A stretch of DNA of 64,000 nt from Shewanella mesophila (GCF_019457515.1 NZ_CP080421.1:1302001-1366000); one strand, 5' to 3'; numbered from the stretch's first letter, positions 46,112 through 56,248 are shown. The notes: generated from the letters alone by a model not told the origin. Numbers and translations are program-made.

Positions 46112-49100
46112 TATGCATGATCCTCTTTAATGTGTCGCTCGTTAATAAAAGCGCCGTTAAGCGTTTTGCTTATGGTCACTTTTGCCGATCTCATTACGCA
46201 GCTTAACTGGCCATTTTGATGATACAGCGCCACATCGGCGATGAGCTGTCGGCTGCTGGTTTTAAGGACTGTGAGCTCGATATAACCCTGCTCGCCAAAG
46301 TCCATAGGTAACACACTGACGAACTCGCCAATGGTCGAGGGTAGACTGGCAGCGCCATAGGTTAATCTTGCCCAAACTAGCATCGCTTGCAGTAGCAGAT
46401 CTTCAGCAAAAGGCTGACATCCTTTAGCGACCAAGCTTGGGGCAAAATCCCCGCAATCTTGCTTGGCCACAGCAGGCAGCTGACAGCTAACCACTAAGCC
46501 GTGCTCGGTAAAGCGCAATACCTTATCTAAGCCTTGTAAACGCGGGCCATGGAACAGGGTACCGTCACTGTAAAGCCTCGCTTTATCGGTTACAGGCACG
46601 ACTTGGCTGAGCTGATCAAACTGCTTAGTGTTATGTTGCACGTCACCAGCTTTAACTAATAATGCCTGATACTGCGGCCGCCCTTCACAGCTGATCAACG
46701 CCTTAATACCTTTGAGTGCACCCGCTTCATATTGCGGGGTTAAGCACATCACTAAGGTTTGACTATCGCCTGAGTCGAACACTATGCCTTTGAGTAACTT
46801 GTAGTCTTGCACCATGAGCGTTAGCCCATATTGTTCAAGCGCCGCTTCGCGCATCCATTGGATAGCACAGACCGTTGGCAATACGGGATTGCCACCAATG
46901 CGGTGATCTTGAACAAAGGTCAATGCATCAGGCTTTAGCACTCGCGTAAGTGTCACTTCAGTCAGTGCGGTGACGTCGCGCTGCGGGCGCTGTGCAAGTT
47001 GCACCTCACCCGCATTAGGCTTTTTTACAGTCGCTTCCTTAGCGGCTGTGTCACTTTTGCTGTTGCCTTGCATGTCAGTGCCCACTAGCAGCTGCACACC
47101 ACTCTCTTTTAGCAGTTGGGTCGCAAATAGCTCCGCACCTGATTGGAGTGGGATCACATACACACCTCGGTCAGTAAACATCTTTTTCAGCGCAGGGTTA
47201 ACCATACCGCCATCCCAAGGTCCCCAGTTAAAGCTCATCACTTTAGTATTAGGGTGCTTTGCCGAGAGTTGTAGTGCCGCCTTGTTAAGAATGTCGTTCG
47301 ACATGGCGTAGTCGCTTTGGCCAGTATTGCCGTAGAAACCTGCCGCCGAGGAGAACATGGCAACCAGTTTTAACTGACTGGCGTCAATGACAGAAAGCAG
47401 CGCCTTCAGGCCGTTGACTTTGGTGCCATAAACCCGTGCCAGTTCATCTAAGGTTTTGTCTTGGATATGTTTGTCAGCCAAGACACCTGCTCCATGGATA
47501 AGGCCTGTGATTGGCGTTATCTGAGTGATAGCGCTCAGTGCGCTGTTAACCGAGTCAGCATTGCTCACATCCATGCTGATGTATTCGGCGCTCGCGCCTA
47601 CGGCGTTAAACGCATCCAGCGCGGCATTGATCTCTAAACTGCTCTGTACCGGCCACACTAGTGCATCTACCTGCTTAGGCGTGGGTTTCTCACCCGAGGC
47701 AATAATGTGGGCAATCGCGGCTGATTTGAGCTCAGTGGCAGATTTACCTTGTGCCCAGCTGGGCAGATGGTTAAGGGTCACATGTTGGCTACGACCCGCC
47801 AAGATAAAGTGGGACTGACAACGCTTAGCGAGAGCTAGGGCACACTCAAAGGTCACGCCTTTTGCTCCCCCGGTCACCAGTATTTTATCTGCGCTGTTTA
47901 GCTCACTTTTTGCTGTTTTTACGCTCGCATCGCCTGCAATCAGGGCTATGCGCTGTAGTTGACCTTGCTCATTGAGGCTTAAACCCACTTCGTTCAATGT
48001 TGCATTGCTATCAAACAGCTCGTTGGCGATGGCATCACTTAGATGGCTAGCATCCATTGCTGGTGCGATGTCTAATGCACGGCAAAATACGCTTGGCCAC
48101 TCGTGGCTTAATGTCTTGGTGAGACCAGCCAGTGCGGCTTGGTTGAGCTCTGCAGTTTTTAACTGTTCAAGGTCTAAATAACCGAAGCCACCGTCAATAC
48201 GACTGACGCTGATGAACGCACGTCGGGCACCGGTGTCTTGGGTTAATTTAGGTTGCAATAACTTGGCCCACAAGAAAGCTTGGCTCAAGTGATTGAAGCT
48301 GTCGTCGCTAAGCTGCACGCTGCTAACTAATGTTTGTGCCTCTAGCGCTTGCGATTCCTGTGGCTGCAAGTGAACAAAGCCGCTGATAGCGCCTAACTGC
48401 TTTTCAATCTGATCGATCACGGCTGTGATGCCAGTTTCATCGGCACTGTTAGCCTGAAAGCTTTTGATATCACTGTTTAGCGGTGACTGTGGTTGACCTT
48501 TCGGCAAACGCACAACGGCCACTTGCAAGCCCTGTTTAACCAGTTTCTCGGCTAGCACACCCGCATTATGGCCATCATCGTTGATCACAATGTGAGTGTT
48601 AGCGGCGAAACAGTTGTTAACTAACTCCGCCGCATCAAGCTTTTTTAGCGCTACCTCGCTGTGAGGTGGCAGTTCAACACTCGGCTCGCTTGAGAGCGCA
48701 GCAGGCTTATCATTTAAGGGCTCAGCCTTTGCGGGCGCTGCAGCTGATGATGAAGCGCCGAGTTTGCTGTTCATAGAGCCTTCAGCGGATAGCTTGCTAT
48801 TCATATAGCTAACAATTTCACCTAAGGTGCGACACTCGGCTAAATCTTCTGGGTTTAGCTCTGGTAGCCCTGGCAGTTCATCTTGCACTGTACCTAAGAT
48901 CTCCACACGCTTGATAGAGTCGATGCCTAAATCGGCTTCCATATCCATCTCGAGGGCGAGCATCTCGGTTGGGTAACCGGTTTTTTCGGCCACCACGTTC
49001 ATCATGGTGTTGTGCACTTGCTCGTTAGTCAGACCGCTTTGAACAACTGCTGCAACAGGCGCAGCGGCTATTGCTGGTAACTTGCTGTTCATGTAAGCAA

Positions 49101-52100
49101 CGATTTCACCTAAGGTGCGACACTCGGCTAAGTCTTCTGGGCTGAGCTCAGGTAGCCCCGGTAGCTCATCTTGCACTGTACCTAAGATCTCCACACGCTT
49201 GATAGAGTCGATGCCTAAATCGGCTTCCATATCCATCTCTAGGGCGAGCATCTCAGTTGGGTAACCGGTTTTTTCGGCCACCACGTTCATCATGGTGTTG
49301 TGCACTTGCTCGTTAGTCAGACCGCTTTGAACAACTGCTGCAACAGGCGCAGCGGCTATCGCTGGTAACTTGCTGTTCATGTAGGCCACGATCTCACCTA
49401 AGGTGCGACACTCGGCTAAGTCTTCTGGGCTGAGTTCTGGTAGCCCAGGCAGCTCATCTTGCACTGTGCCTAAGATCTCTACACGCTTGATAGAGTCGAT
49501 GCCTAAATCGGCTTCCATATCCATCTCGAGGGCGAGCATCTCGGTTGGGTAACCGGTTTTCTCTGCCACCACGTTCATCATGGTATTGTGCACTTGCTCG
49601 TTAGTCAGGCCGCCTTGAGTGGCTGGCGCGACATTTACCTGTGTGTTTGCTGTAACTGGCGTGCTGCCAATGGTTGGCAGTTTACTGTTCATGTAGGCAA
49701 CAATTTCGCCTAAGGTGCGACACTCGGCTAAGTCTTCTGGGCTGAGTTCTGGTAGCCCAGGCAGCTCATCTTGCACTGTGCCTAAGATCTCCACACGCTT
49801 GATAGAGTCGATGCCTAAGTCGGCTTCCATATCCATCTCTAGGGCGAGCATCTCAGTTGGGTAACCGGTTTTCTCTGCCACCACGTTCATCATGGTGTTG
49901 TGCACTTGCTCGTTGGTCAGGCCGCCTTGAGTCGCTGGCGCGACATTTACCTGTGTGTTTGCTGTAACAGACGCAGCGGCTATCGCTGGTAACTTGCTGT
50001 TCATGTAGGCCACGATCTCACCTAAGGTGCGACATTCGGCTAAGTCTTCTGGGCTGAGTTCTGGTAGCCCAGGCAGCTCATCTTGCACTGTGCCCAAGAT
50101 CTCAACGCGCTTGATAGAGTCGATGCCTAAATCGGCTTCCATATCCATCTCAAGTTCAAGCATCTCAGTTGGGTAACCGGTTTTCTCGGCCACGACACTC
50201 ATCATGGTGCTATGTACTTGCTCGTTGGTCAGGCCGCCTTGAGTGGCTGGCGCGACATTTACCTGTGTGTTTGCTGTAACAGGCGCAGCGGCTATCGCTG
50301 GTAACTTGCTGTTCATGTAGGCCACGATCTCACCTAAGGTGCGACACTCGGCTAAGTCTTCTGGACTGAGCTCAGGTAGCCCTGGCAGCTCATCTTGCAC
50401 TGTGCCTAAGATCTCCACACGCTTGATAGAGTCGATGCCTAAATCGGCTTCCATATCCATCTCAAGTTCAAGCATCTCAGTTGGGTAGCCTGTCTTCTCG
50501 GCGACTACGTTCATCATAGTTGCTTGCACTTTCTCTGCAGAAAGCGCGTTGCTTGGCGCTGGGGCTGCTATTGGGCTTGCAACAACTGGTGCAATTACGG
50601 TTGGTGCCGTAACTGTCGCAGAGGCCGCAGGCGTGTTAACCACTGGAGTCACCACTTTTGGTGCTACTGCTGCGCTAACAGTAGGCGCTGCGGGGGCATT
50701 AATCACTGGTGCCGTCGTAACAGCTGGAGCTGACTGAATTGGTGCTACATGTACTGACGCTGGCTGAGTGGGAGCGATTGCGCCATGACTCAATAGGCCA
50801 ATTGCGGTGGTATTGCTCTGCGCTTGCTGCTCTAAGAACAGAGTATGGCTTTGCAGTGTTTGCGCCTGATGCTGATGGAACTGTTCCATAGAGCGCTGTA
50901 GGCTCTCTGGGATCGCGATGCCTGATGCTGCCATTTGTGCTTGTGCGGTCATCAGGGTGGTAAAGGTTTCACCATATTGCTGTGGAATTGACAGGAACTG
51001 CTGATGCAGGGCTGCCGCTTGGCTTTGGGCTGCAAAGAACTGGCTTAGGGCATCGTTACTCACTGGGATGGCAGTGGTGGTAGTCATTTTGGGGGCAGTC
51101 GCTTGTGCTGGGATATTGTTTACTGAGGAATGGTTTACCGCGACGTTGTTTTCTACGACTTTTTCCACAACTTTCTCTACTTCCACAATCTTCTCAACTT
51201 CTACTATTTTTTCGACTTCGACGACTTTCTCAACTTCAACTAGCTTTTCAACTATTTGACTCGAGATCGCACCAGTTTGTAACGACTTGGCCATTTTCGC
51301 GCGAGTTGCTGGGCTAACATGGTTGGTCGCTGTCAGCTTGATGTTCATCGCCGATGGTTTTTCTTCGGCCGCGATTGGGGCCGCATAAGGGTCGAGGTTT
51401 TCTAGCGCAACGCCCGCTACCGCAAGCTGCACTGCTGCTTGACGCAGTTGCAGATCGCTATCGCCCTTAGGATTTGGGTTAATACTGACGGTACATAGTT
51501 CACTCATCTTGTCGCTAAGGGTGTTTTCAACCAGTTTTTGTAAGATGTTCTTTGGTCCAAATTCCACAAATACGCGAGCACCCGCGTCATACATAGCTTG
51601 CAATTGCTCGCTAAAGCGAACCGATTGCAGCATGTGTTGCTTAAACTCGCTCTTAATGGTCTTCGCGACCGAGTTGTACTGCTGGCCTGTGGCGTTCGAG
51701 TAGATAGGACGTTGTGGCTTGGTAAACTTAGCCGCATCGATGGCCTTAGCAAAAGGTGCCTGCGCATGGCCAACCAATGGGGTATGGAACGCACCTGAAA
51801 CGGGCAGTGCAATTGTTTTAAAACCGAGATCGCTTAAGGCTTTTGCGGCCTCTGAAGTTGCGGCGGTTGGTCCTGCAATCACTAGCTGAGTTGGCGCGTT
51901 GTAGTTCGCCACTTTGACGCCATCAAATTTAGTGATAGTCGATTCAAGTAATTCAAGATCACTGGCAGCTTTGGTGATAATGGCATACATAGCACCAGTA
52001 TCAACGTCGTCTTCAAGTTTGGTTGCCATGGCGTCGCCGCGGGCGAAGGTTAGCTTGTAGTAATCGTCACTACTGATAACCCCTGCCGCACAAAGCGCAC

Positions 52101-54216
52101 TGAGTTCACCAAAACTGTGGCCAGCGACCATGTCAGCTTCAAAACCTGCTGCGGTCAGTAACGCGTATTGACCCATTGAGATAGCCCCAATAGCACTTTG
52201 CGCGTTAGCCGTGTTGGTTAATAGTGCTTCTTGTGCCTTTTTAGCCTCAGTGCTAAACACTGGAATAGGGTAAACAACTTGAGACAATGGTGTCTTGTTA
52301 TGGGCGTCAAACACCTTGTCTGCGTCTACAAATTGCTGGCGCATCTCAGGGAAGTGGCAAGCGAGTTCACGGCCCATATTGAGGTACTGTGAGCCTTGGC
52401 CTGCAAAGAGGGCGGCTACTTTCCCCTCTGTCATTGCAGCTGTGCGGTAATGGATACCACCAGGCAGAGACCAGTGAGCCTCGTCACTAGATTGCAACTT
52501 AGTCAGCGCTTGATTAATCAACTTGATGAGTTCGTCATTGCTGCTAGCAACCAATCCTAGGCGCGGTGCATTCGATTCAAGTTTACGAACGCCATAATCG
52601 TTGGTGATGTCGGTTAAGCGAGTGCCATTATTAGCCGCGCTGAGGGCGCTATTGAGGCTTGCGATTAACTCAACTTTATTCGTGCCACTAAAGAGCAGGC
52701 TTTGAGCAACGCTGCGCTGACGGTATTGGGTCAGTCTGCTATCGGTACGCGCATGTTCACTGTTGTACTCCTCCAACACAAAGTGGAAGTTAGTGCCGCC
52801 AAAACCAAATGAGCTGATCCCGGCGCGGCGCGGCGTACCATCGGGACGAGGCAACCAAGGGCGAGTTTCGGTGTTTAAGTAAAACGGCGAGTTTTCGATA
52901 TCCAGTTTTGGATTTGGCTCGCTGACGTTAATGGTAGCTGGCAACACCTTGTGGTGAAGCGCTAGCGCCGCCTTGATCAACCCTGCGGTTCCCGCGGTTG
53001 ATTTTGTGTGACCGATTTGCGATTTCACCGAACCCAGTGCGATATGTTGTTTGCTGTCGTTCTCTTCTGCAAATACCGAGCTTAAGCCCCTAAATTCGGC
53101 TGCATCACCGGCGGCTGTGCCCGTGCCGTGCGCTTCGATAAGCCCAAGAGTGTGGGGGGCAAAACCTGCGTCATCATAGGCGCGTTTAAGTGCCTTGGCT
53201 TGACCCTCTGGACGCGGCGCATAGATAGACTTAAATTTGCCGTCTGACGATGCGCCTATGCCTTTGATCACCGAATAGATACGGTCGCCGTCACGCTCGG
53301 CATCTTCCAGACGCTTAAGCGCTATCATGCCAATCCCTTCACCAATCATCATCCCCTTTGAATCGATATCGAATGGCTGAATGGTTTCATTAGTGGTAAA
53401 GGCTGGGGTTTTTGAAAAACTCATGTACATCGAGGGTGAGTTATCGGTACACACGCCACCTGTGATCATCATCTCTGAGCGACCCTCAACGAGTTCACTC
53501 AGTGCCATACGCATAGCGGCTAACGAGCCTGCACATGCGGCGTCGACTACGCAGTTCATGCCGCCTAAGTCGAAACGGTTGGCAATACGACCTGCAATCA
53601 CGTTACCTAAAGAGCCTGGGAATGAGTTCTCTTCCCAATGAATATACTGGTCTTGGAATTTCTTAATCAGCATTTCGCTGTCTGCGTCGCTGATACCGCT
53701 GCTCTTAAAGACCTTCTTGAGCACAGGATATTGTAGACGAGAGTTAAGGCTTTGGCTGATCTTCTGACCGCCACCTACACCTAGCGTAATACCGATTTTG
53801 TCACGATCATAATCGGCAGGTAGATTGGCATCTGCTAATACTTCTTTGGCGACAATCAGCGACAGCAGTTGCGAGGTATCGGTAAGTTCGAGGATATTTG
53901 GCGGCAGACCAAACTCCATTGGATTGAAGTTAACTTCTGGCATAAAGCCACCACGCTTACAGTAACTTTTGTCGGGCGCACTCTTATTGGTGTCAAAGTA
54001 GTCTTCGGTATTCCAATGGGTGTCTGGCACTTCAGTTATCGCATCAATCTTCTCACTGATTAAGTCCCAAAACTTATTCAGGTAACGTGAGTTAGCAAAG
54101 ATGCTTGCCATGCCGACAATAGCAATAGGCATATCTTTAAGACGCTTGTTTAGGCGCGTGTCGCTTTGCGTCTGGTTGGCAGCTTGTTTAGCGGTAGGTT
54201 TAGAGATCTGGCTCAT
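46111..54216 (-). CDS. pfaA: PfaA: iterative PUFA synthase with six tandem acyl carrier domains
   Basis: A 2701-residue type I iterative synthase. Domains in order: KS (about 28-500; Cys228 in DAACAGS); AT (about 600-900; Ser701 in GHSFGELSA); a charged linker of VEVEKI-type repeats (about 990-1022); six acyl carrier domains with phosphopantetheine serines 1263, 1367, 1471, 1575, 1671 and 1767, each in LGIDSIKRV; a ketoreductase (about 2105-2350; VTGGAKGVTFECALAL); and a C-terminal hot-dog-like region. It builds C20-22 polyunsaturated chains from malonyl-CoA with PfaB-D. It starts one base inside pfaR. Needs an Sfp-type transferase, not found here. Confidence 0.96.
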   Translation of the reverse strand: MSQISKPTAKQAANQTQSDTRLNKRLKDMPIAIVGMASIFANSRYLNKFWDLISEKIDAITEVPDTHWNTEDYFDTNKSAPDKSYCKRGGFMPEVNFNPMEFGLPPNILELTDTSQLLSLIVAKEVLADANLPADYDRDKIGITLGVGGGQKISQSLNSRLQYPVLKKVFKSSGISDADSEMLIKKFQDQYIHWEENSFPGSLGNVIAGRIANRFDLGGMNCVVDAACAGSLAAMRMALSELVEGRSEMMITGGVCTDNSPSMYMSFSKTPAFTTNETIQPFDIDSKGMMIGEGIGMIALKRLEDAERDGDRIYSVIKGIGASSDGKFKSIYAPRPEGQAKALKRAYDDAGFAPHTLGLIEAHGTGTAAGDAAEFRGLSSVFAEENDSKQHIALGSVKSQIGHTKSTAGTAGLIKAALALHHKVLPATINVSEPNPKLDIENSPFYLNTETRPWLPRPDGTPRRAGISSFGFGGTNFHFVLEEYNSEHARTDSRLTQYRQRSVAQSLLFSGTNKVELIASLNSALSAANNGTRLTDITNDYGVRKLESNAPRLGLVASSNDELIKLINQALTKLQSSDEAHWSLPGGIHYRTAAMTEGKVAALFAGQGSQYLNMGRELACHFPEMRQQFVDADKVFDAHNKTPLSQVVYPIPVFSTEAKKAQEALLTNTANAQSAIGAISMGQYALLTAAGFEADMVAGHSFGELSALCAAGVISSDDYYKLTFARGDAMATKLEDDVDTGAMYAIITKAASDLELLESTITKFDGVKVANYNAPTQLVIAGPTAATSEAAKALSDLGFKTIALPVSGAFHTPLVGHAQAPFAKAIDAAKFTKPQRPIYSNATGQQYNSVAKTIKSEFKQHMLQSVRFSEQLQAMYDAGARVFVEFGPKNILQKLVENTLSDKMSELCTVSINPNPKGDSDLQLRQAAVQLAVAGVALENLDPYAAPIAAEEKPSAMNIKLTATNHVSPATRAKMAKSLQTGAISSQIVEKLVEVEKVVEVEKIVEVEKIVEVEKVVEKVVENNVAVNHSSVNNIPAQATAPKMTTTTAIPVSNDALSQFFAAQSQAAALHQQFLSIPQQYGETFTTLMTAQAQMAASGIAIPESLQRSMEQFHQHQAQTLQSHTLFLEQQAQSNTTAIGLLSHGAIAPTQPASVHVAPIQSAPAVTTAPVINAPAAPTVSAAVAPKVVTPVVNTPAASATVTAPTVIAPVVASPIAAPAPSNALSAEKVQATMMNVVAEKTGYPTEMLELEMDMEADLGIDSIKRVEILGTVQDELPGLPELSPEDLAECRTLGEIVAYMNSKLPAIAAAPVTANTQVNVAPATQGGLTNEQVHSTMMSVVAEKTGYPTEMLELEMDMEADLGIDSIKRVEILGTVQDELPGLPELSPEDLAECRTLGEIVAYMNSKLPAIAAASVTANTQVNVAPATQGGLTNEQVHNTMMNVVAEKTGYPTEMLALEMDMEADLGIDSIKRVEILGTVQDELPGLPELSPEDLAECRTLGEIVAYMNSKLPTIGSTPVTANTQVNVAPATQGGLTNEQVHNTMMNVVAEKTGYPTEMLALEMDMEADLGIDSIKRVEILGTVQDELPGLPELSPEDLAECRTLGEIVAYMNSKLPAIAAAPVAAVVQSGLTNEQVHNTMMNVVAEKTGYPTEMLALEMDMEADLGIDSIKRVEILGTVQDELPGLPELSPEDLAECRTLGEIVAYMNSKLPAIAAAPVAAVVQSGLTNEQVHNTMMNVVAEKTGYPTEMLALEMDMEADLGIDSIKRVEILGTVQDELPGLPELNPEDLAECRTLGEIVSYMNSKLSAEGSMNSKLGASSSAAAPAKAEPLNDKPAALSSEPSVELPPHSEVALKKLDAAELVNNCFAANTHIVINDDGHNAGVLAEKLVKQGLQVAVVRLPKGQPQSPLNSDIKSFQANSADETGITAVIDQIEKQLGAISGFVHLQPQESQALEAQTLVSSVQLSDDSFNHLSQAFLWAKLLQPKLTQDTGARRAFISVSRIDGGFGYLDLEQLKTAELNQAALAGLTKTLSHEWPSVFCRALDIAPAMDASHLSDAIANELFDSNATLNEVGLSLNEQGQLQRIALIAGDASVKTAKSELNSADKILVTGGAKGVTFECALALAKRCQSHFILAGRSQHVTLNHLPSWAQGKSATELKSAAIAHIIASGEKPTPKQVDALVWPVQSSLEINAALDAFNAVGASAEYISMDVSNADSVNSALSAITQITPITGLIHGAGVLADKHIQDKTLDELARVYGTKVNGLKALLSVIDASQLKLVAMFSSAAGFYGNTGQSDYAMSNDILNKAALQLSAKHPNTKVMSFNWGPWDGGMVNPALKKMFTDRGVYVIPLQSGAELFATQLLKESGVQLLVGTDMQGNSKSDTAAKEATVKKPNAGEVQLAQRPQRDVTALTEVTLTRVLKPDALTFVQDHRIGGNPVLPTVCAIQWMREAALEQYGLTLMVQDYKLLKGIVFDSGDSQTLVMCLTPQYEAGALKGIKALISCEGRPQYQALLVKAGDVQHNTKQFDQLSQVVPVTDKARLYSDGTLFHGPRLQGLDKVLRFTEHGLVVSCQLPAVAKQDCGDFAPSLVAKGCQPFAEDLLLQAMLVWARLTYGAASLPSTIGEFVSVLPMDFGEQGYIELTVLKTSSRQLIADVALYHQNGQLSCVMRSAKVTISKTLNGAFINERHIKEDHA
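48795..50540 (-). repeat. Six tandem acyl-carrier-domain coding repeats inside pfaA
   Basis: Six copies of about 290-310 bp; repeat periods measured between the serine codons are 312, 312, 312, 288 and 288 bp. Copies differ at few positions; the pairs centred near 49200 and 48917 and their linkers are almost the same. The linkers fall in two classes: one with TANTQVNVAPAT and one with AAPVAAVVQSG. Confidence 0.9.
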
Positions 54217-55079
54217 TATGAGTCTCCAGTGGATGCCTGAGTGTCAGGCGTCTTGTTGTTAATGTCAGCGTCTGTGTGTGTGCCATGAGTGAGCTTGGCA
54301 CCAGGGAATCGCTGTAAAAAAATGTGATAGTTGCGAACAAGCAACTTACGTAAATGGAACGGCCCATGCTTTAACACATGAGTGATATAGCGGTTGGTGG
54401 CTTGGGTATTGCCATCTTGATAAATATCTAAATAGATCCAGTCGCTGTGCGGATCTATCCCCAACAATACCGAGCTTGGTGTCGCGTCAGTCAATTGGGG
54501 GGGAATGGTCAGTGATGCCACTTGCATCACGGTGTCGCCGTCTGCCTGAGGTAAGGCTAAGGCGTTGGCGAGGGTTTCGGGGTTGAGTGTATAAGTGGCT
54601 ATATGACTCCCTTGTGCAATAGGGAGTTGATTAAAATAACGCTCAGGTACCAATGGACTTTCAATTTCGCTGATACGGGAAACACCATAGCGTTTAAGGC
54701 AACGCGCTAGACCTGAACGGGATACATGAGGGTTTATAAAGGTCTGAGTCACTCGCAATAACCTGTCTAACGGCATCTTAAGTTGGTATCTCAAACCGAC
54801 TACCACATACTCTTGCATAGGGGTCAAGGTGGTATTGAGGTGGTGAGGCGTATTAGGCGTATTTGTCACCGAGTCGCGCTTACGCCACTTACGTACAGTG
54901 GCTTCACTGATGTTAAGCACCTTTGAGAGTTGGCTGACTGGGAGGTCTGATCCTTGGATGAATCGACGCATCTCGGGAGTCGTGGTGGCATTTTTGTGCC
55001 TAAACTCGGTGACATTTTGCGTACGGTCATCCGGCTTATCACTGTGTTCACGAGCATTAATACTCTGAGGCTCAACCAT
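54216..55079 (-). CDS. pfaR: PfaR, regulator of the pfa cluster, resembling a domesticated IS481-type transposase
   Basis: A 287-residue protein with the gene position and opening of PfaR, the activator of pfa genes. The N-terminal half is a two-part HTH: TTPEMRRFIQGSDLPVSQLS, ISEATVRKWRKRDSV, LTPMQEYVVVGLRYQLKMPL and VSRSGLARCLKRYGV, in the order seen in IS481-family transposases. The C-terminal part has LLGIDPHSDWIYLDIYQDG and HVLKHGPFHLRKLLVRNYH, like the IS481 catalytic core, but the acidic residues that make the DDE triad (TDNG) are replaced. First gene of the operon; TAATG overlap with pfaA. Confidence 0.85.
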   Translation of the reverse strand: MVEPQSINAREHSDKPDDRTQNVTEFRHKNATTTPEMRRFIQGSDLPVSQLSKVLNISEATVRKWRKRDSVTNTPNTPHHLNTTLTPMQEYVVVGLRYQLKMPLDRLLRVTQTFINPHVSRSGLARCLKRYGVSRISEIESPLVPERYFNQLPIAQGSHIATYTLNPETLANALALPQADGDTVMQVASLTIPPQLTDATPSSVLLGIDPHSDWIYLDIYQDGNTQATNRYITHVLKHGPFHLRKLLVRNYHIFLQRFPGAKLTHGTHTDADINNKTPDTQASTGDS

Positions 55080-55529
55080 AGATAGTGCAAGTTTCCATGA
55101 ATAATCTACTGGGACTTACCGTGGTTCATGTGGCCGTTTTGAGCTGCAGACTCATAAGGCTGGCGGTATTTCTCAGTGATTGAATAGCTATTTGCCCAGC
55201 AGACTACATTAGGTTTGAAGTCAACACAATCACCTGGGACTTAAAAGCACCTGTTTAGACCAGTTTTAGCGTACAAGTGTGCACTATAGCAAAATAGTGG
55301 AGGTGGCAGAAAGTCTATTGCGTTTGCTTTACCTAAGATTTACGGATGGAGAAATAAATATGATAAGTCGGTAGTGAGAATCGTGAGGAAGTATGTTCTG
55401 AGAGGAATAATCGATATAAGGGTAAAGCTAATAGTCTAGCTATCTTTACCCTATCGCTATATATCGTTGGTCAGGCTAGAGACTTGTTGCTCCAGTTGAC
55501 TATTTCTAGGGGGGATAGATGCCCTGAGA
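55080..55529. promoter_or_regulatory. pfaR upstream region with repeated decamer and a hairpin
   Basis: This gene-free stretch holds the promoter of the pfa operon (minus strand). CTGGGACTTA occurs at 55109-55118 and again at 55234-55243, same orientation, 125 bp apart, a candidate regulator site. At about 55417-55458 a long near-perfect palindrome (AGGGTAAAG with CTTTACCCT, extended by GATA/TATC) lies beyond the lipoprotein gene's stop and may end its transcript, though it lacks a T-run. Confidence 0.5.
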
Positions 55530-55829
55530 TTAATTACTTTTCGGAGCTGGTGTTTGACGGATGATATCGTTAATCGCCTCTCTATCTGCATTCTGGCGAT
55601 CTTCACGTTGTTGACGTGTATCGCAAACTTTTACCTTGATGCTTGATCCCGTCACTCTCTGTTTTCTACATTCATAGCCCGCGTCGGCAAGTCTTTGTTC
55701 ATTTTTTGCTTTTAATGCCATCTGCTCTTCAGTCATAGGCTTGTTATCGGTACTGCTGCAAGCTGTCATGGCGAACATCAAGACACTCAAAGTAACCGTC
55801 TTAATAATATTTGTTGATTTTATAGACAC
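55530..55829 (-). CDS. Small lipoprotein
   Basis: A 99-residue protein. GTG start at 55829 with AAGGA seven bases upstream; the longer ATG frame to 55919 has no ribosome site. The sequence is a lipoprotein signal (TVTLSVLMFAMTAC, Cys about 24), then a Gln/Lys-rich helix MTEEQMALKAKNEQRLADAGYEC and a short basic end with two more Cys, in CRKQRVTGSSIKVKVCDTR, possibly disulfide-linked. Function unknown; resembles small Shewanella lipoproteins. Confidence 0.72.
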   Translation of the reverse strand: MSIKSTNIIKTVTLSVLMFAMTACSSTDNKPMTEEQMALKAKNEQRLADAGYECRKQRVTGSSIKVKVCDTRQQREDRQNADREAINDIIRQTPAPKSN

Positions 55830-56248
55830 AAAGTTTTCCTTAAATAAGATTATTAGTATTGTTCCATCAAAATGATGTGCGTTTTCGTGTACGCATTTAT
55901 TGCATCTGGTCTGAACCAAGTATAACGGTTACATATTTGGAACAAATTAACAACTAAAAACAACGCCGCTACCGAAGGCATACTTTAGACCGTTAGGGGT
56001 AAAGGATCTAATGTTAATTTTATCTAATTGAATTAACGTCTTATGTCTATTCTGTTTTAGGTCACAAGATGCATGGTGAATCCGTGATCTTGATCAAAAG
56101 CGATTGACCGTTACGCGCCTATACTGGTTGTTAATAAACCGATAACAACTCACGTTTTTTATTTGCAGCAATGACGATTTTGTTTGCGATAAAGCACAAA
56201 TCCTAGTGCTGCTATCTAGTTAGATAACATGAAAACAAGGAGGCCAAT
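55830..56248. other. Intergenic region before the EF-G-like gene
   Basis: No coding frame. GTTGTTA and TAACAAC (56127-56149) form an inverted repeat about 100 bp before the next gene, a possible operator. Otherwise I see nothing specific. Confidence 0.4.

Noticed and set aside
56085..56110. A TTGATC-containing run taken as an FNR box
   Set aside because: The TTGAT-N4-ATCAA spacing is absent.
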